64,000 bases of DNA from Paraphysomonas bandaiensis (taxonomy: Eukaryota; Chrysophyceae): the NCBI GenBank assembly GCA_965644295.1, contig CBFFRP010000150.1, forward strand, positions 124,001-188,000, in the 5' to 3' direction. Each line of letters starts with the position of its first letter. The first letter of the stretch is position 1. Positions 20,401 to 31,411 of this stretch are shown piece by piece. The notes under the pieces are model-generated. The model ran no database searches, was not told the DNA's origin, and saw nothing but the letters and a program-made list of their open reading frames with translations. A program made the translations under genes and the position numbers.

Positions 20401-20570
20401 TACTACAGGCTGGCAATGCAATGACACGGATCCAATACTCCCGTTGTTCTTTATCGGTCTACACGGGCTCCCCTACAGTCATAATACTGTTCTCGTGTAC
20501 TCATGCACATTTCGGTGTACATTCTAGACCGTATCCTACAGAGCTACAAATGTACTAAACTGAAAAATAC
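20401..20570 (-). repeat. 3' LTR of copia-2, inner part
   Basis: This matches 25048-25212 closely, running to CTGAAAAATAC. The internal region of the element starts at 20571. Confidence 0.8.
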
Positions 20571-22324
20571 AACCATCAGGGGAACAAAAATAACGACACA
20601 CATTAACTCTCCTTGTCACTCGCACTTCCTCGTACCAACGTATCACTTCTGTGGCATGTGTATTGTCTCCTACAATACCACATGACATATACCTGTACAG
20701 AGTACCTTGAAGGGGCTTTGTCAATGCATCTGCAAGCATCATCTTCGTCGGTAAGTGCTGCAAACGAATATTTCCTGTCTTGTAATTCTCTCTGATGATC
20801 TCGCGCCTCACAAGTAGATATTTCGATCGATACTTGCCACCACCTTTCATCACAAGCGATAAAGTTGACGTGTTGTCTTGAAGTACCACAGGTGCGCCGA
20901 TATCGTATCCTTGTCCCTTGATGAAATCTGCACACTGTATCACCTGCATCATCATATCTGACAGTCCCACCAATTCAGATTCTGTCGAGTCTTTCGTGAC
21001 CATCCTTTGCTTCGAGGATTTGCACAGAACTGTCGCGCCACCTACCTTAACCACGAGTCCCGTATGTCCTTTGCCATCCTCATGACATGCGAACGCTGAA
21101 TCGATGTATCCAGTGACAGCCAGCTCCTTCCCCACGCATAATACCAAGTTCTGTTCCTTAGTCGCATTGAGGTAGCGGGCTACTCTGTGAAGCTTTTCCA
21201 TATCTGCCTGTGTAGGACTCTTCACTTTTGTACTCAGGTAAGCGATTGCAAGCAATATATCCGGTCTCACTCTCTTAGCCAGGTATAATAATTGTGCCAC
21301 CATCTTATGGAACTTTCTCCTCTCATTCTTGCTGATCAATCTAGTCGTAGTGTTCTTAAATAACGCACCAGTAGCTGGTGATGCAGCATTCCCTGTTACA
21401 CCGTGTTCCTGTAGAAAATTCTCTATGTATGACTTCATAGACACCGTCATCTCGCCGTTCTCTGCTATTTTTATATGCATGCCTAGGTAGGATAGATTTT
21501 TGTCATCGCTATACTTTACTTCCACAAAACGCTCCCTGAGCTCTTGTACAAGCTTCTTGGTATCTTCCTCCGTGTGTGACATAACCAGTAGGTCGTCGAC
21601 AAACACTACCACTGTGCATGTGTGTCCATCAACCACTCGGTTCATTACACATGGGTCTACCTCATTATGTTTGAACCCAATCGATCGCAGAACCCGGTTA
21701 TAGTGTCATACCACAATCTCGCACTCTGTATGCATCCATATAATGCCTTGTCTAGTCGTACATACAACTTGCCGCTCTCGTCCACGTAGGGCTTAACTTC
21801 CGGCGCTACCTTAGATATGGCTCTAGCTCCATGATGACTTCCTCTCCTGTCATCTCCGCATTTAAATACGCGCCTCCAATGGCCACCGTTGCTATATGCC
21901 GCTTCTCCTTGGCAGCAATTGCTAAGCACATCATAATCGATTGCATCGCCGCTGTTGGCGACGATGTGTCTGTATACAGCTTCCTGTCTTGCTGTGCCCC
22001 ATTCGCCACTAGTCGAGCTTTTACTTTCTCAAAGCGACCCATGCCATCGTACTTTGTCTTGAGGAACATTAGCGATCGGATTGTCTTCTTCAATTGCTTC
22101 TTTGACAACTGCTTCTTCTGTACCGGACTCATAGCCTACTTCTCATGCAATAGTTGCTTTAGCTCTGCAACAATGGCTTTATATGCTGTAGGTCCATACT
22201 CCTGCAATCCTTTCATAACACTTGTATGGTAGGCTCTATACTCCACCGGCTTAGACGACTGGATTCCAGAATCATCCCTCACTTGCTCTCCACGATCCTC
22301 ACCGATGCTATTGTTTACCGGCAC
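20571..22324 (-). pseudogene. copia-2 reverse transcriptase and RNase H, broken
   Basis: Fragments in order on the minus strand are 22136-22324, 21806-22132, 21657-21929 and 20571-21645. They hold a linker, the RT start (KARLVANGAQQDR), a YLNAEM segment, ALYGCIQSARLWYD, FVDDLLVMS (the YVDD site, with F in first place), then RNase H with TGYIDSAFACHEDG, STESELVGLSD and QDNTSTLSL. At least three frame changes separate them. Homology to Ty1/copia pol is plain; the protein cannot be made. Confidence 0.85.
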
Positions 22325-22447
22325 GTTACGCTCACCGTCGTCACCAACAAGTTGTGGGACATCTTCATCTTCATTCTCTGCTGAGTCGACTACATCTTTA
22401 TGACTCGTTCGCGACTCCAGTTGTCGTTCGCCCTTCGCTGATTCTTC

Positions 22448-24300
22448 CTAGTAAGTCGAGTTATGATCCTCTTCATTCGACTCATGTCTCTCTTGCAGGT
22501 TCATCTTATCCTCCTCTCTATCCAGCCCATCTTTCGCATCAGTCTTCTGTAGCAATGGTGTCATATCGTCTCTTCCACTGCTATTATCACACGTCTTTGC
22601 TACACTGTTCATTGCGTCTATTATGAGCTGTGTTGTTCGCATCTTTACCCAGTTAGTTCTTCTAATTCTCTTCTGAGTCTTGATATTAAGGAATATCCAG
22701 CTACCGTTAGCATTGCCAGTAGGATACAATGCTATGCATGGCTCCGTACGATCCTGCTCGGCATTATTACTCCTCACCTTAGGATTGTAGCACTCAACGT
22801 AGTCTCCGAATGCCATATCTAGTTCCTTTTTGTAGTTCGGCTTTCTCCCAGTGAAAGCTACTCGTGGAGCGACGATGGAATGACTTGTCGATGGTCTTCT
22901 CAGATTCATGCGACTGTTCACATATTTCACTAAGTCTTCCACGTTCGCATTAGGCAATTTCCACGAGTAGCTTTCACTGGGAGAAAGCCGAACTACAAAA
23001 AGGAACTAGATATGGCATTCGGAGACTACGTTGAGTGCTACAATCCTAAGGTGAGGAGTAATAATGTTGAGCAGGATCGTACGGAGCCATGCATAGCATT
23101 GTATCCTATCCATATGATCTCCAGCACCGCTGATGTCTATCTCCACCCCTGTAATCTTTCCTCGAAGTGGTTGAAATCCCGGCTGTGGATCCAGGTATGC
23201 TATCTTCGGTGTAAATCCATGGCTGCGCAATAGACTCACTTGCTCTTGCAGAGCTAGTCCAAGATCGTCTGTTCTCTCACTCTGTAGTGCCGCCACCAAA
23301 GTTAGTCCAAGAGGCTCCGACAATGTGATCATGAAGGGTTGCTTCCTCACATTGAATAAGTCCGTATATAACCGCTGACTCTTTTGCTGCGACGCCTTCA
23401 ATTCAATATCCACGTGCTGTCTGCGTACCTTCTTTTTGGCGTGTTTTCCTCTGATAGCCTTACACGGTTTACCATATATATCGAACGACCTTCTGATATC
23501 ATTTGCAGTCAGCTGCACCCCTGTGATGTTGCCGTCACTCACGAGGTTTATCGCGTCTTGTTCTGAGTCAAAACCAGAATTGCATATTAGTTCCCGAGCT
23601 TCTCTTGCCCTAGCAACTTCGCCTCTTGTGTATTTTTGTTCTTCCATGCTTGTTGTTATAACATTAACATTGCCTTCGGTCCAGTCTCTCATATCAGCTA
23701 CATACATCTTGTTCCGCCTTCTGAACACTAGTTCTTTGTTTTGTAGATACACAGTGTACGATACACCCGGTTCATAAGCCACTGGATACATATCTTTCAC
23801 GTCGGCCTGGCATAATACACTCACACGTAGGTCTTCAGCCGTCTTACACGTGAAGAAATGATCCAGCTCTCCCACGTTAGGTAGTTCTACGGCGTGTCCA
23901 GATAGACCGGCTACCGTGCACTTTCTGCTTGCTGGCCTCACGTCCTTCAGCAACCACGGGTGTACAACTGATACGTCCGCCTGGTTGTCTAGAAGCACCT
24001 CGTACCACTCAAAACGCTCACCGCTCGATGCAAATGCGTTCATTGTTGTGACCGAGCACTGTTTTTCCTCCGGCTCGACATTATCGGGACAATCACTCAG
24101 TTTGTGTCCGGGCTCTCCACAACCCCAGCACACCATGGGTTTCCTCGGCCTATTACCGCGACGTCTCGGCTCCTGGTCATCATTGGCCTTCTGTATTCTG
24201 TCCATTTCACTCGCACGCCTTTGCTTGGTGGATTGTTCCTTCTGGCTGACAAATGCTACTCCACCATTGGATTTTGCTCCTCTCCTCGGGGTCAGATACT
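22448..24300 (-). pseudogene. copia-2 zinc knuckle, protease and integrase, broken by an inverted duplication
   Basis: From 24205 down, the frame shows a CCHC knuckle (CWGCGEPGHKLSDC), a protease-like LLDNQADVSVVHP and an integrase core beginning RLYTDLFNVRKQPF. The core breaks off at GAGDHMDRI near 23108. There, 22961-23107 is an inverted copy of 22721-22867, which is part of the integrase C-terminus itself (AFTGRKPNYKKELDMAFGDY). The normal C-terminal part resumes at 22957 (LPNANVEDLVKYV) and runs to a stop at 22448. The stretch joining the two halves was lost. Confidence 0.85.
22721..23107. repeat. 147-bp inverted duplication within copia-2 integrase
   Basis: The segment 22961-23107 is the reverse complement of 22721-22867, equal in length (147 bp) and almost identical (for example GCCGAG versus GTTGAG on the inverted strand). 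The spacer is 93 bp. It is a rearrangement after insertion and accounts for the break in the integrase frame. Confidence 0.85.
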
Positions 24301-24419
24301 TCGATGCTTTAGTGCTCAGGTGGCTTCTGCGTGCCCATCATCAGATCATTTAGATAATTTGTCTTGAATTCCCCATAACGGGCATCATCCAATCCCCTAA
24401 AGAAATCCATGGCTATGTC

Positions 24420-24857
24420 CTAATCATCCATTCTCGGATTCTCGGCGTCATTGTACGCATCTAGTAGGAAATCGAATCTCTCTTTGTAGCCCACTATGCT
24501 CTCGAAGGGACATTGTTTTGCGTCTTGATATATCTTCCTAGTCTCTGCACGGACGACCGCTTCGACATTTGAGCTCGTTGCTGACTTATGAGTCTCCTTT
24601 ACAGCCAACCACAGCAGCAGGGGGTCCTTGGTCGAGTTGATTTTGTCGTATTCAGGTGTGAGCTTTATTGCGTCAATTGATTCATTGCTCAGATGATTGT
24701 AGATGAATGCATACAAAGTAGTCCGATTCGCCTTCATTTCATTAATCAATTTCGCCCTTGCCTTCCTGGCATCCTTCATATCTTCAGCGTTAAATCCGTG
24801 GGGGTCCAGTTCGATTAGCCTTGCCAGGTCTCCATATCTCTCCATTCCCTCGGCCAC
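24420..24857 (-). pseudogene. copia-2 Gag fragment
   Basis: A 145-codon frame, acidic and helical, starts MAEGMERYGDLARLIELDP and ends before the zinc-knuckle frame at 24205. It lies next to the 5' LTR, where gag belongs, and has the DLLLDAYN-like end of the UBN2/retrotran gag fold (here FDFLLDAYNDAENP). A stop at about 24420 separates it from the downstream frame. Confidence 0.7.
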
Positions 24858-25006
24858 TAGCTTCTGCTTGAACGTCGCCAGTTGGTATTGGCACCATATC
24901 TCAGTGTTGGCACAGATGTGGATGCACTGTTGCTCGCCGAACCCCTAACCCTTTGTTCAAATCGCTTTTGAAACTTCTTGTTGGATCTCATTCTAATTTC
25001 TTGTCA

Positions 25007-25212
25007 CGAAGAGAAAAAATGTACGGATCACTCTACCGTCGTCAGTACCATACAGGCTGGAAATGACACGGATCCAATACTCCCGTTGTTCTTTATCGGT
25101 CTACACAGGCTCCCCTACAGTCATAATACTGTTCTCGTGTACTGATGCACATTTCGGTGTACATTCTAGACCGTATCCTACAGAGCTACAAATGTACTAA
25201 ACTGAAAAATAC
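25007..25212 (-). repeat. 5' LTR of copia-2
   Basis: This 206-bp LTR is intact. Just outside it (25213-25230) is TCGTGCCAACGTATCAC, which matches internal 3' sequence of copia-2 at about 20630-20646. This hints that a second element once lay in tandem and was mostly deleted. Confidence 0.8.
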
Positions 25213-25582
25213 TCGTGCCAACGTATCACTTTGCTCTTCGGATACTATATTTCAAATTCAACTTTTGAATCTCTCTCTCTACTGTGATTGTATACATACA
25301 CAGTAGTACAGAGCATAGAGGTATATATGTATGTATATGTACAAAGCTATACTACTACAGCAGTCTATGTACTGCTGTACATACTGTATGTATGTATGTA
25401 GTGTATGTATGTATGGATATCGCCATAACTTAACAGGCAGATAATCATAACTATACACAGCCATCATAACTCACCCTTATAGTCATACCTAGATATTAAA
25501 CGATCAATACAGAGATAATCTCATCATTCATAACTCATATTACATACTCATATAAGGACATACATACGTACATACATACATA
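25213..25582. promoter_or_regulatory. Upstream region of the gene at 25583, with CATA/TATG microsatellites
   Basis: TATG-type repeats occur at about 25379-25415, and a CATA/CGTA run at about 25558-25582 abuts the start codon directly. No gene is visible. Presence of the promoter here is inferred from position; the microsatellite next to the ATG is seen in the sequence. Confidence 0.4.
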
Positions 25583-27366
25583 ATGCCCATTAGATTTAAT
25601 GATGCTGTAGAGTATCATTTAAAGGCATTTACAGGTGATGAGAGACGGGATGTACTCAAGATGTTAGCTACAATAGGAATGCTTGCGTATTTTGAGAGTA
25701 CAGAAAGTAGAAATCTGTCAAAATCGAGTCTTAAACTTTACTTTGGTATGTATGATGAGTGTATGTATGCTGACTATGACACATACATGTATACTAACAT
25801 TCTGCTGTGTATACATATGTAAAGCTACTGGTATATATATTTATGCTGTCTATAGATGCGAAATTGCTGCTCGCTATATATAAGTATAGCTCAGTATTTG
25901 AATATATATACTCCCGTTTATTATGATTGTTCCCATTCAGATAAAGCTGAAGGCATACTTACTAGTTTTCGGTATCGACGAATACCTAATACCGTTACTG
26001 CCCCTGAGGGTAAAGTGATGAGATCAAAAACACGTCATTCCAGAGCAGATGCACTGTTTCATTATCCTTTTTGTGATGAGTTTGGTGGAGTACAAGACAT
26101 TCTTTCAACAGTTAACTCTGATCTCAGTGGCATAAACTCATCCTCTACTCTTCAGGAAGCAACAGCTCCTGGACTGAAACATATGATTGAGAAGGTCTTT
26201 CATGAAATGAAAATCGGGTCAGGCGGAATGCGGGCATCTGATATACCAGAGGCCTTGAAGGTATGTTAATATCATTTGTCATCGTATGGTATTATGGTTG
26301 ACGTTATATACAGATGCTGGGTTTGCCGGGACGTGTAGATTCGTCTGATGGTCTGAACAAGCACAATCTTATTCCTCTTGAGCAGTGGAACATGATTGTG
26401 CGACGATTACTGGTATCGGAGTCTGTACATCGGGATGTGCCGGACACTGGACGGACTTCTTTGAGCAGTCGGCCTCAAAGTAGTCGTAGTCGTAATTCCG
26501 AAGCGGGAAGTCGCTCTACCCGTGCACGAGATCATCACAACAGGGTGCATGAATATAATTACGATCTTGATTCGGATGATGGCGATTTCTTGTTCGAAAA
26601 AGACGATGGAGAGGAATCTACAGAGCGTTTTGATGAAGATGAACACGAGAGAGAGGCGGAGTACAACCCACCATCCTACTTAAAACCCACAGCGTGCCGT
26701 TCTGCAGCAGCATTGCGACCGACAGCCCAAAGAAGCCCTCAATGCACTAAAGCGAAGACCAAGGAAAATTTTACCGCGAAGAGAGTTAGCCACAGAGCGC
26801 AGATCAGAGAAGATAGGAGACACTGGCGCAGGGTGAAAGAGAACAGAACTGAGGCGGCACTGGGAAGCATAGGCACTGCCCGTGTTAATTCACTGATAGA
26901 GAATTCTCGCCACCCTAATAAGTTAGGTGTATCGTCTTACCGTCATACACAGAGCCACGGTCGCACGAAGAACGCTGATCTCTCCTCCGGGTCAAGTAGT
27001 ATTGCAATTGCAGACGCTTTTCTTGATGGCCCCTTGGGGCAGCAGCTACTGGGCTCTACCAAGAGTCAACTGGAATGTGCCAGGGATACTGGTGACAGCG
27101 ACGAGGAGGTGGAGGACATACGTATAACACAGCTGCTTGGTCAAGGTGAGAACGGGGGGGCGTCGCCTCGTCCTGCATCTGCTCCAGTGACTAGTCGCCC
27201 AACTGTCAATGAGACATCGAAACCATCTCCAGAATTGTCTTATTATAGTGGTAATTGGAGGAACACGAAGGGTGGATGGGTGGCGGACTTCGGCCCACCA
27301 CATACGCATGCATTAAGTGTTCAAGCATATGATCACAAAGATGATAGAGTGGAAGTATCTGAGTAA
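25583..27366 (+). CDS. Conserved-looking protein of unknown function, acidic and Ser/Arg-rich
   Basis: The exons are 25583-25745, 25941-26260 and 26314-27366, giving 511 residues. The first intron (195 nt) is long and low-complexity. A 28-nt candidate microexon inside it does not fit the phase and was left out. The last junction (AAG|GTATGT ... CAG|ATG) is clear. The N-terminal 200 residues look globular; around residues 145-170 a segment (GGMRASDIPEALKMLGLPG) resembles one half of an EF-hand pair, without a complete Ca2+ loop. The remainder is low-complexity, with acidic blocks (DDGDFLFEKDDGEES) and Ser/Arg-rich stretches. No enzyme motif is present. I do not recognise the family. Confidence 0.7.
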
Positions 27367-27949
27367 TGGATCCTGTAAGTGTGCTGGTGCTGTATAGAGA
27401 ATGAATTATACTTGGTGGATGAATTAATTCTGAGTGGATGTGTATATCAAGTGCTATGATAATTGATAATCCCTATTAATAATATTTGATTACTATAAGT
27501 CAGTCCCTGTCCTGCAGAATGTTATGTTGATGAACTCGTTTTTCTGAATGTTACATAATATTGGAGAAATAGCGTTTTACCTTCGAGAGAAATTTTAGAT
27601 TAATCGTATGTCATGATTTTTCATCAGGGCTACCAATAATTCTTGAAAATCTTATTATTGCTGAGTAATAGGCGTTAAGAATCAGAACCAGCTTAGTTGC
27701 TAGATGAAAACTAGTCAAGCTAGATAGACGTCTACCTGTAACTAACTAGTACAAACTTTTTTTCTTACTATTATTTAGCGCTACGGAAGCTGCTCATGCG
27801 TCGCGGCAGGCACCAAGGTGCAACCACTTTCGTTCTATTACTCAAAGCAAACACAAGCAGTAATAGCTTTAATATGGCTAATTCGTTATTCTTTGGCTTT
27901 GTTGAGGGCGCTAAATAATAGTAGTATATCAGAGTTAAGCACTAGTTAG
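27367..27949. other. Intergenic region holding diverged repeat R1c
   Basis: There is no supported ORF. The 27665-27836 stretch is a diverged copy of repeat R1 (TAATAGGCGTTAAGAA ... CACCAAGGTGCAACCACTT), same orientation as the intact copy at 16013. The region ends at the CTAGTTAG target duplication of hAT-1. Confidence 0.6.
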
Positions 27950-29194
27950 CAGGGCTGCGTATCAATTAATTGATTTTCAATTAATTGCAATTAATTGTCA
28001 ATTATTGAAATTGCAATTGTTGAAATTGGGACATCGATTCATAATTGCAATTATAATTGACTCCAGCTAGCTTCAATTAATTGTCAATTAATTGCAATTA
28101 ATTGATATTAAAAAACCCACCTTTTTATGCTGAAAAGTTGTTAAAAAACGGCATTTTTAGTAAAAAATCCAATTTTTAGGATAAAAATCGAAGACTGGTG
28201 AAAGACTATAATATCCATAGGATTATCTCACATAGTAATTCATTTAATTAATTAGCACTAGGAGCGACAAATTGGCACCAGAAGTCATTGCACGAGTGTT
28301 ATTTGAGAAAGTAAATAAATGATGATAATAATAACGAAGAGGCTGCAATAGAGATTTGTCCTGCAGGAAAAGGGGCTCCACATTTTCCGTGATTGACCGC
28401 TACTTGCTTCTATCTAATCATATGCGATCTTTCGAGTTTGGTTCCGATGTGTTAAAAGTCTAATTGTAGGACTATCCACCTATATACAGAGTATATACAT
28501 GTATATTATGCCCTGTATTATAAAAATAAGTGTAGTACAATTACAGAAGTAAGGTTAACACCAGCTTGACTTCCACGACGTTTGCACATACATTGATTGA
28601 CGAACCCTTCATAATGCACCCGATTGTTGAGCGTCATCTGGGCGACAGTGCTGCTATTATTTTTAACGCTGCTTTCGAAAAGGCAGTCGTGAAGATTCAA
28701 TGTGGCAACGAAGCCGTAGCTCGGACGGCAAAGGATCAAACTAAAATATATTTGTTCGATGAGGAAGAAGAAGATTATGACGGTGCGAGTCTAGCTCCGA
28801 ATGACGACGCAGCGCAACGTTTGTTTGATGGTAGCAGGCAGCGGAAGCGAGCAAGACTTAATAAGCAAACGCGTTACGGATGAAACACTTGCATAGCACA
28901 ACCAATAAGGTTGAGAGGTTGCTCAGTAGAGCTACGATTGTTATGACGGGCTTGCTCAAGAGCTTGACTCCTCAACATTTAGTGCTAATTATGATTTTCG
29001 CATGAATCGTTGCCTCTGGAATGAAATGACAGTTGAGGTAGCTATATTCGCAGCTAGTGTATTTTAGTACTAAATAATTGCAATTAATTGCAGTTAATTG
29101 CAATAGTTGAAATTGAGACAGCAAGTAATAATTGCAATTATAATTGACTACAACCTGCGTCAATTAATTGACAATTAATTGATACGCAGCCCTG
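27950..29194. mobile_element. hAT-1: hAT element with decayed transposase
   Basis: The termini are CAGGGCTGCGTATCAATTAA and its inverse, flanked by the 8-bp duplication CTAGTTAG (27942-27949 and 29195-29202). CAGGG ends plus 8-bp duplications are diagnostic of the hAT superfamily. Subterminal regions are full of CAATTAATTG words. The 1245-bp interior contains a transposase remnant (28566-29045) and, at about 28465-28548, a diverged piece of a gypsy-type LTR that resembles 46351-46435. Confidence 0.9.
28566..29045 (+). pseudogene. hAT transposase C-terminal remnant
   Basis: A 105-codon frame (28566-28883) with an acidic block (FDEEEEDYDG) is followed, out of frame, by fragments TPQHLVLIMIF and FRMNRCLWNEMTVE around 28965-29035. 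These resemble the end of the hAT dimerisation region (usually L-x-x-x-x-x-N-R-x-L-W). Several frame changes and stops are present. The assignment is supported by the hAT termini around it. Confidence 0.6.
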
Positions 29195-29202
29195 CTAGTT
29201 AG

Positions 29203-29493
29203 TTCTATTGTTAGACTATGTTAGTTCTGACTATTGTTAGATTTAGACATTTCATTGCTCTACATGTAAGCCTTAACCTTGATTTTTGTTGAACTCAATG
29301 CACTTTCAAGTAAAATAATTATGACTATTAATCTTAACACTTCACTACATATTCGTGTAACATCTGGTAAACTGGTAAAACATCTGTTCTCAGCAACATC
29401 TGTTTATCATATGTTCACTATTCACCAGTCACTCCTATATCCTATAACTTATATAGTCACACTTCAGTACCTGAATTTAATTCCTTTGTAACT
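29203..29493. other. Short intergenic stretch between two hAT elements
   Basis: It contains only A/T-rich sequence with TTAGACTA/TTAGTTC word repeats just after hAT-1. The ATAATCAC duplication of hAT-2 ends it. No gene. Confidence 0.4.
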
Positions 29494-29501
29494 ATAATCA
29501 C

Positions 29502-30145
29502 CAGGGCTGCGTAACAATTAATTGAATTGCAATTAATTGTAATTGCAATTAAATTACATGGAACATACATAATAATTGCAATTATAATTGCTCGCTGGAA
29601 GGTTGCAATTAAAGTGCAATTAATTGGCAATTATTTACTATATGTATTAGGGCATAATATTAGAATTAGAAGTTGGAAAACATTAAGGTCAATAGTCAAT
29701 AGAGCCATTTATTGCCTTGTAATGGCCATCGCCCTTAATGGCTATTATAACGGCTATTCAATGGTGGGAAGAGGTTGTCCTCTCATTATAAATATCTTTA
29801 CATTAAGAAAAGTACCTTGTTCTTTGTACGGTCGATTATGTGTCTTTACTCTTGACCTTGAGCAACAAGACTATGTTCAGCTCGATCCATAGCGTATTAC
29901 CCTTATATATCTATAAGTAGTGTGGCAATCATCTTCTTACCGATCCTGGATTGTCAATACAAGACACTGCAGGATTCAAGTGTAATGTGCAGCGGTATGG
30001 ACATGGATTATCAGGGCTTTTTCTGTTTTTTATGCAGTCGAAATACTGGATATTTAGAGTTTTGGTCATGTAATATACAGTATATTATATAGTATTAGAC
30101 AATAATTGGCACAATTTAATTGCAATTAATTGTTACGCAGCCCTG
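29502..30145. mobile_element. hAT-2: 644-bp hAT MITE
   Basis: The termini CAGGGCTGCGTAACAATTAA and inverse are flanked by the 8-bp duplication ATAATCAC (29494-29501 and 30146-30153). It has the same termini family as hAT-1 with one central change and no transposase. Its right half (from 29857) is included in the tandem duplication, so a partial copy sits at 31412-31700. Confidence 0.9.
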
Positions 30146-30159
30146 ATAATCACCCGTTA

Positions 30160-30645
30160 GGCCGTTCCTTACGGTGGGTAAAAATAAAAAATGAAATTTT
30201 TTTTTTTTGCTCTTCCCGTTCCTTACGGTGGTCAAAAAAAAAAATATTTTGGATCATGGTAAGAAATGATTTCATTTCTTTCCAACATACATGGTATGGT
30301 AAGAAATAATATTGCGGCCTATATTAGGAACCTCGAGTCATAATATTGTTATCACGAGTTTTACCAAGCCTATGTCGAGTAGGCTGAGCGCTTGTTGTGA
30401 TTCAAACGGTGTCCTTGAACCAGCATAATGCATCCAATATATCTACATATAACTTTTCAATATATATGGCATGAAACCCCCTTTTCTTTACAAAACACAG
30501 GGTTTTGAGAGTTTCTCCTATAGAAATGGGTGTTTTCATCATGTCATGTTATCTTTTTTTTTGACCAACCGTAAGGTACGGTGTGTTGAGAATGCGAAAG
30601 AAAAAAAATTTCATTTTTTATTTTTACCCTCCGTAAGGAACGGCC
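30160..30645. mobile_element. 486-bp PIF/Harbinger-like MITE
   Basis: The termini are GGCCGTTCCTTACGG and its exact inverse, flanked by TTA (30157-30159 and 30646-30648). The second duplication copy (CCCGTTACTCC at about 31709) shows the empty site with a single TTA. A 3-bp TTA target is typical of PIF/Harbinger elements. The terminal motif is repeated internally at about 30216-30230 and again near 30570. No transposase. Confidence 0.85.
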
Positions 30646-31191
30646 TTACTCCTATGAGTTGATTTCACCTATTGCACACTATTAACTCACTTCAATTGCA
30701 CAATATATATCACATCATATTGGAGAACTCAACACCAATAATCAGACATTCACTACTGATGAATTCTTCGAATTACTGTGAACTTCGTGGCATCGGAGTG
30801 AGTTGAATCACAAATGCCGATCTACTGCGTCAACTACAAAATTGAGTATGACATCAAAGTAAAGTGTCAGACAGAATATTGAATGCGAGTACAATTACAC
30901 TGTCACGCAAGAATATGCAATAAAAGTGGTTACTACGTTCTTTACAAAAAACTAACATACTATACTGCTCAACAGAACGCATACACATACAACACAATAA
31001 CCACGGTTCAGTTCATGTTAAATACATGTCAGTATACACACCATCAATTAGCACTAGAGGCATTTGAACTTCGCTGTCGCGTGAAAAATATTATTCAATG
31101 GCAGTGAACATACTGAACTTAGAAACACAATACACTTCATCGAGTGAATGAACCTCACTCTTCCAATGATATCTTTTAACACAGCTACAAT

Positions 31192-31411
31192 CTATAGTCG
31201 CCCACCACGCCCGCGCCCACGTCCGCGTGCGTTTCCCCGTCCTCGGCCACCTCTAGGCGTCTTGGAATGAATGTTGCCTGAGCGCGCACTGGAACTACTT
31301 GTACTGGTTGGAGTGTCTGGTCTCGATTGCTGTCTGGGATACACCGGCGTGCTTGGGGCAGAACTTGAACTGGAGGCACGGTTGCGATTGGCGATCCTCT
31401 TCTTCTGCAAT
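31192..31411 (-). pseudogene. Duplicated 3' end of the myosin gene
   Basis: This is a copy of 32258-32477, the end of the last myosin exon, including the RGRGRGRGG tail and stop. It is cut at the duplication breakpoint and has no promoter or motor domain, so it cannot encode a myosin. It lies downstream of the functional gene in the same orientation. Confidence 0.85.

Larger units (their letters stand above)
17816..25212 (-). mobile_element. Ty1/copia LTR retrotransposon of a second lineage (copia-2), decayed and interrupted
   Basis: The element is read on the minus strand. Its 5' LTR is 25007-25212 and its 3' LTR is 20401-20570 plus 17816-17856, split by a 2.5-kb insertion. Gag, a CCHC knuckle, protease, integrase, reverse transcriptase and RNase H fragments follow in copia order but are broken by several frameshifts, stops and an inverted duplication. 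The LTRs differ by several substitutions and small indels, so it is clearly older than copia-1. The integrase style (YTDLFN..., then AFTGRKPNYKKELDMAFGDY) resembles the copia lineages described from diatoms and relatives. No matching target duplication is visible. Confidence 0.85.
29857..31411. repeat. Tandem duplication, copy 1 (carries a later MITE)
   Basis: It starts CTTGAGCAACAAGAC within hAT-2 and ends TCTTCTGCAAT within a copy of the last myosin exon. It is 1555 bp, which equals copy 2 (1066 bp) plus the 486-bp MITE and its 3-bp target duplication. Outside the MITE the two copies look identical wherever I compared them. Confidence 0.95.

Noticed and set aside
20503-20685. Short plus-strand frame at the copia-2 LTR
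   Set aside because: It crosses the LTR/internal boundary on the wrong strand and has no homology.
25856-25888. A 28-nt microexon in the first intron of the gene at 25583
   Set aside because: It has AG and GT at its ends, but its phase does not fit the flanking exons, while direct joining of 25745 to 25941 does.
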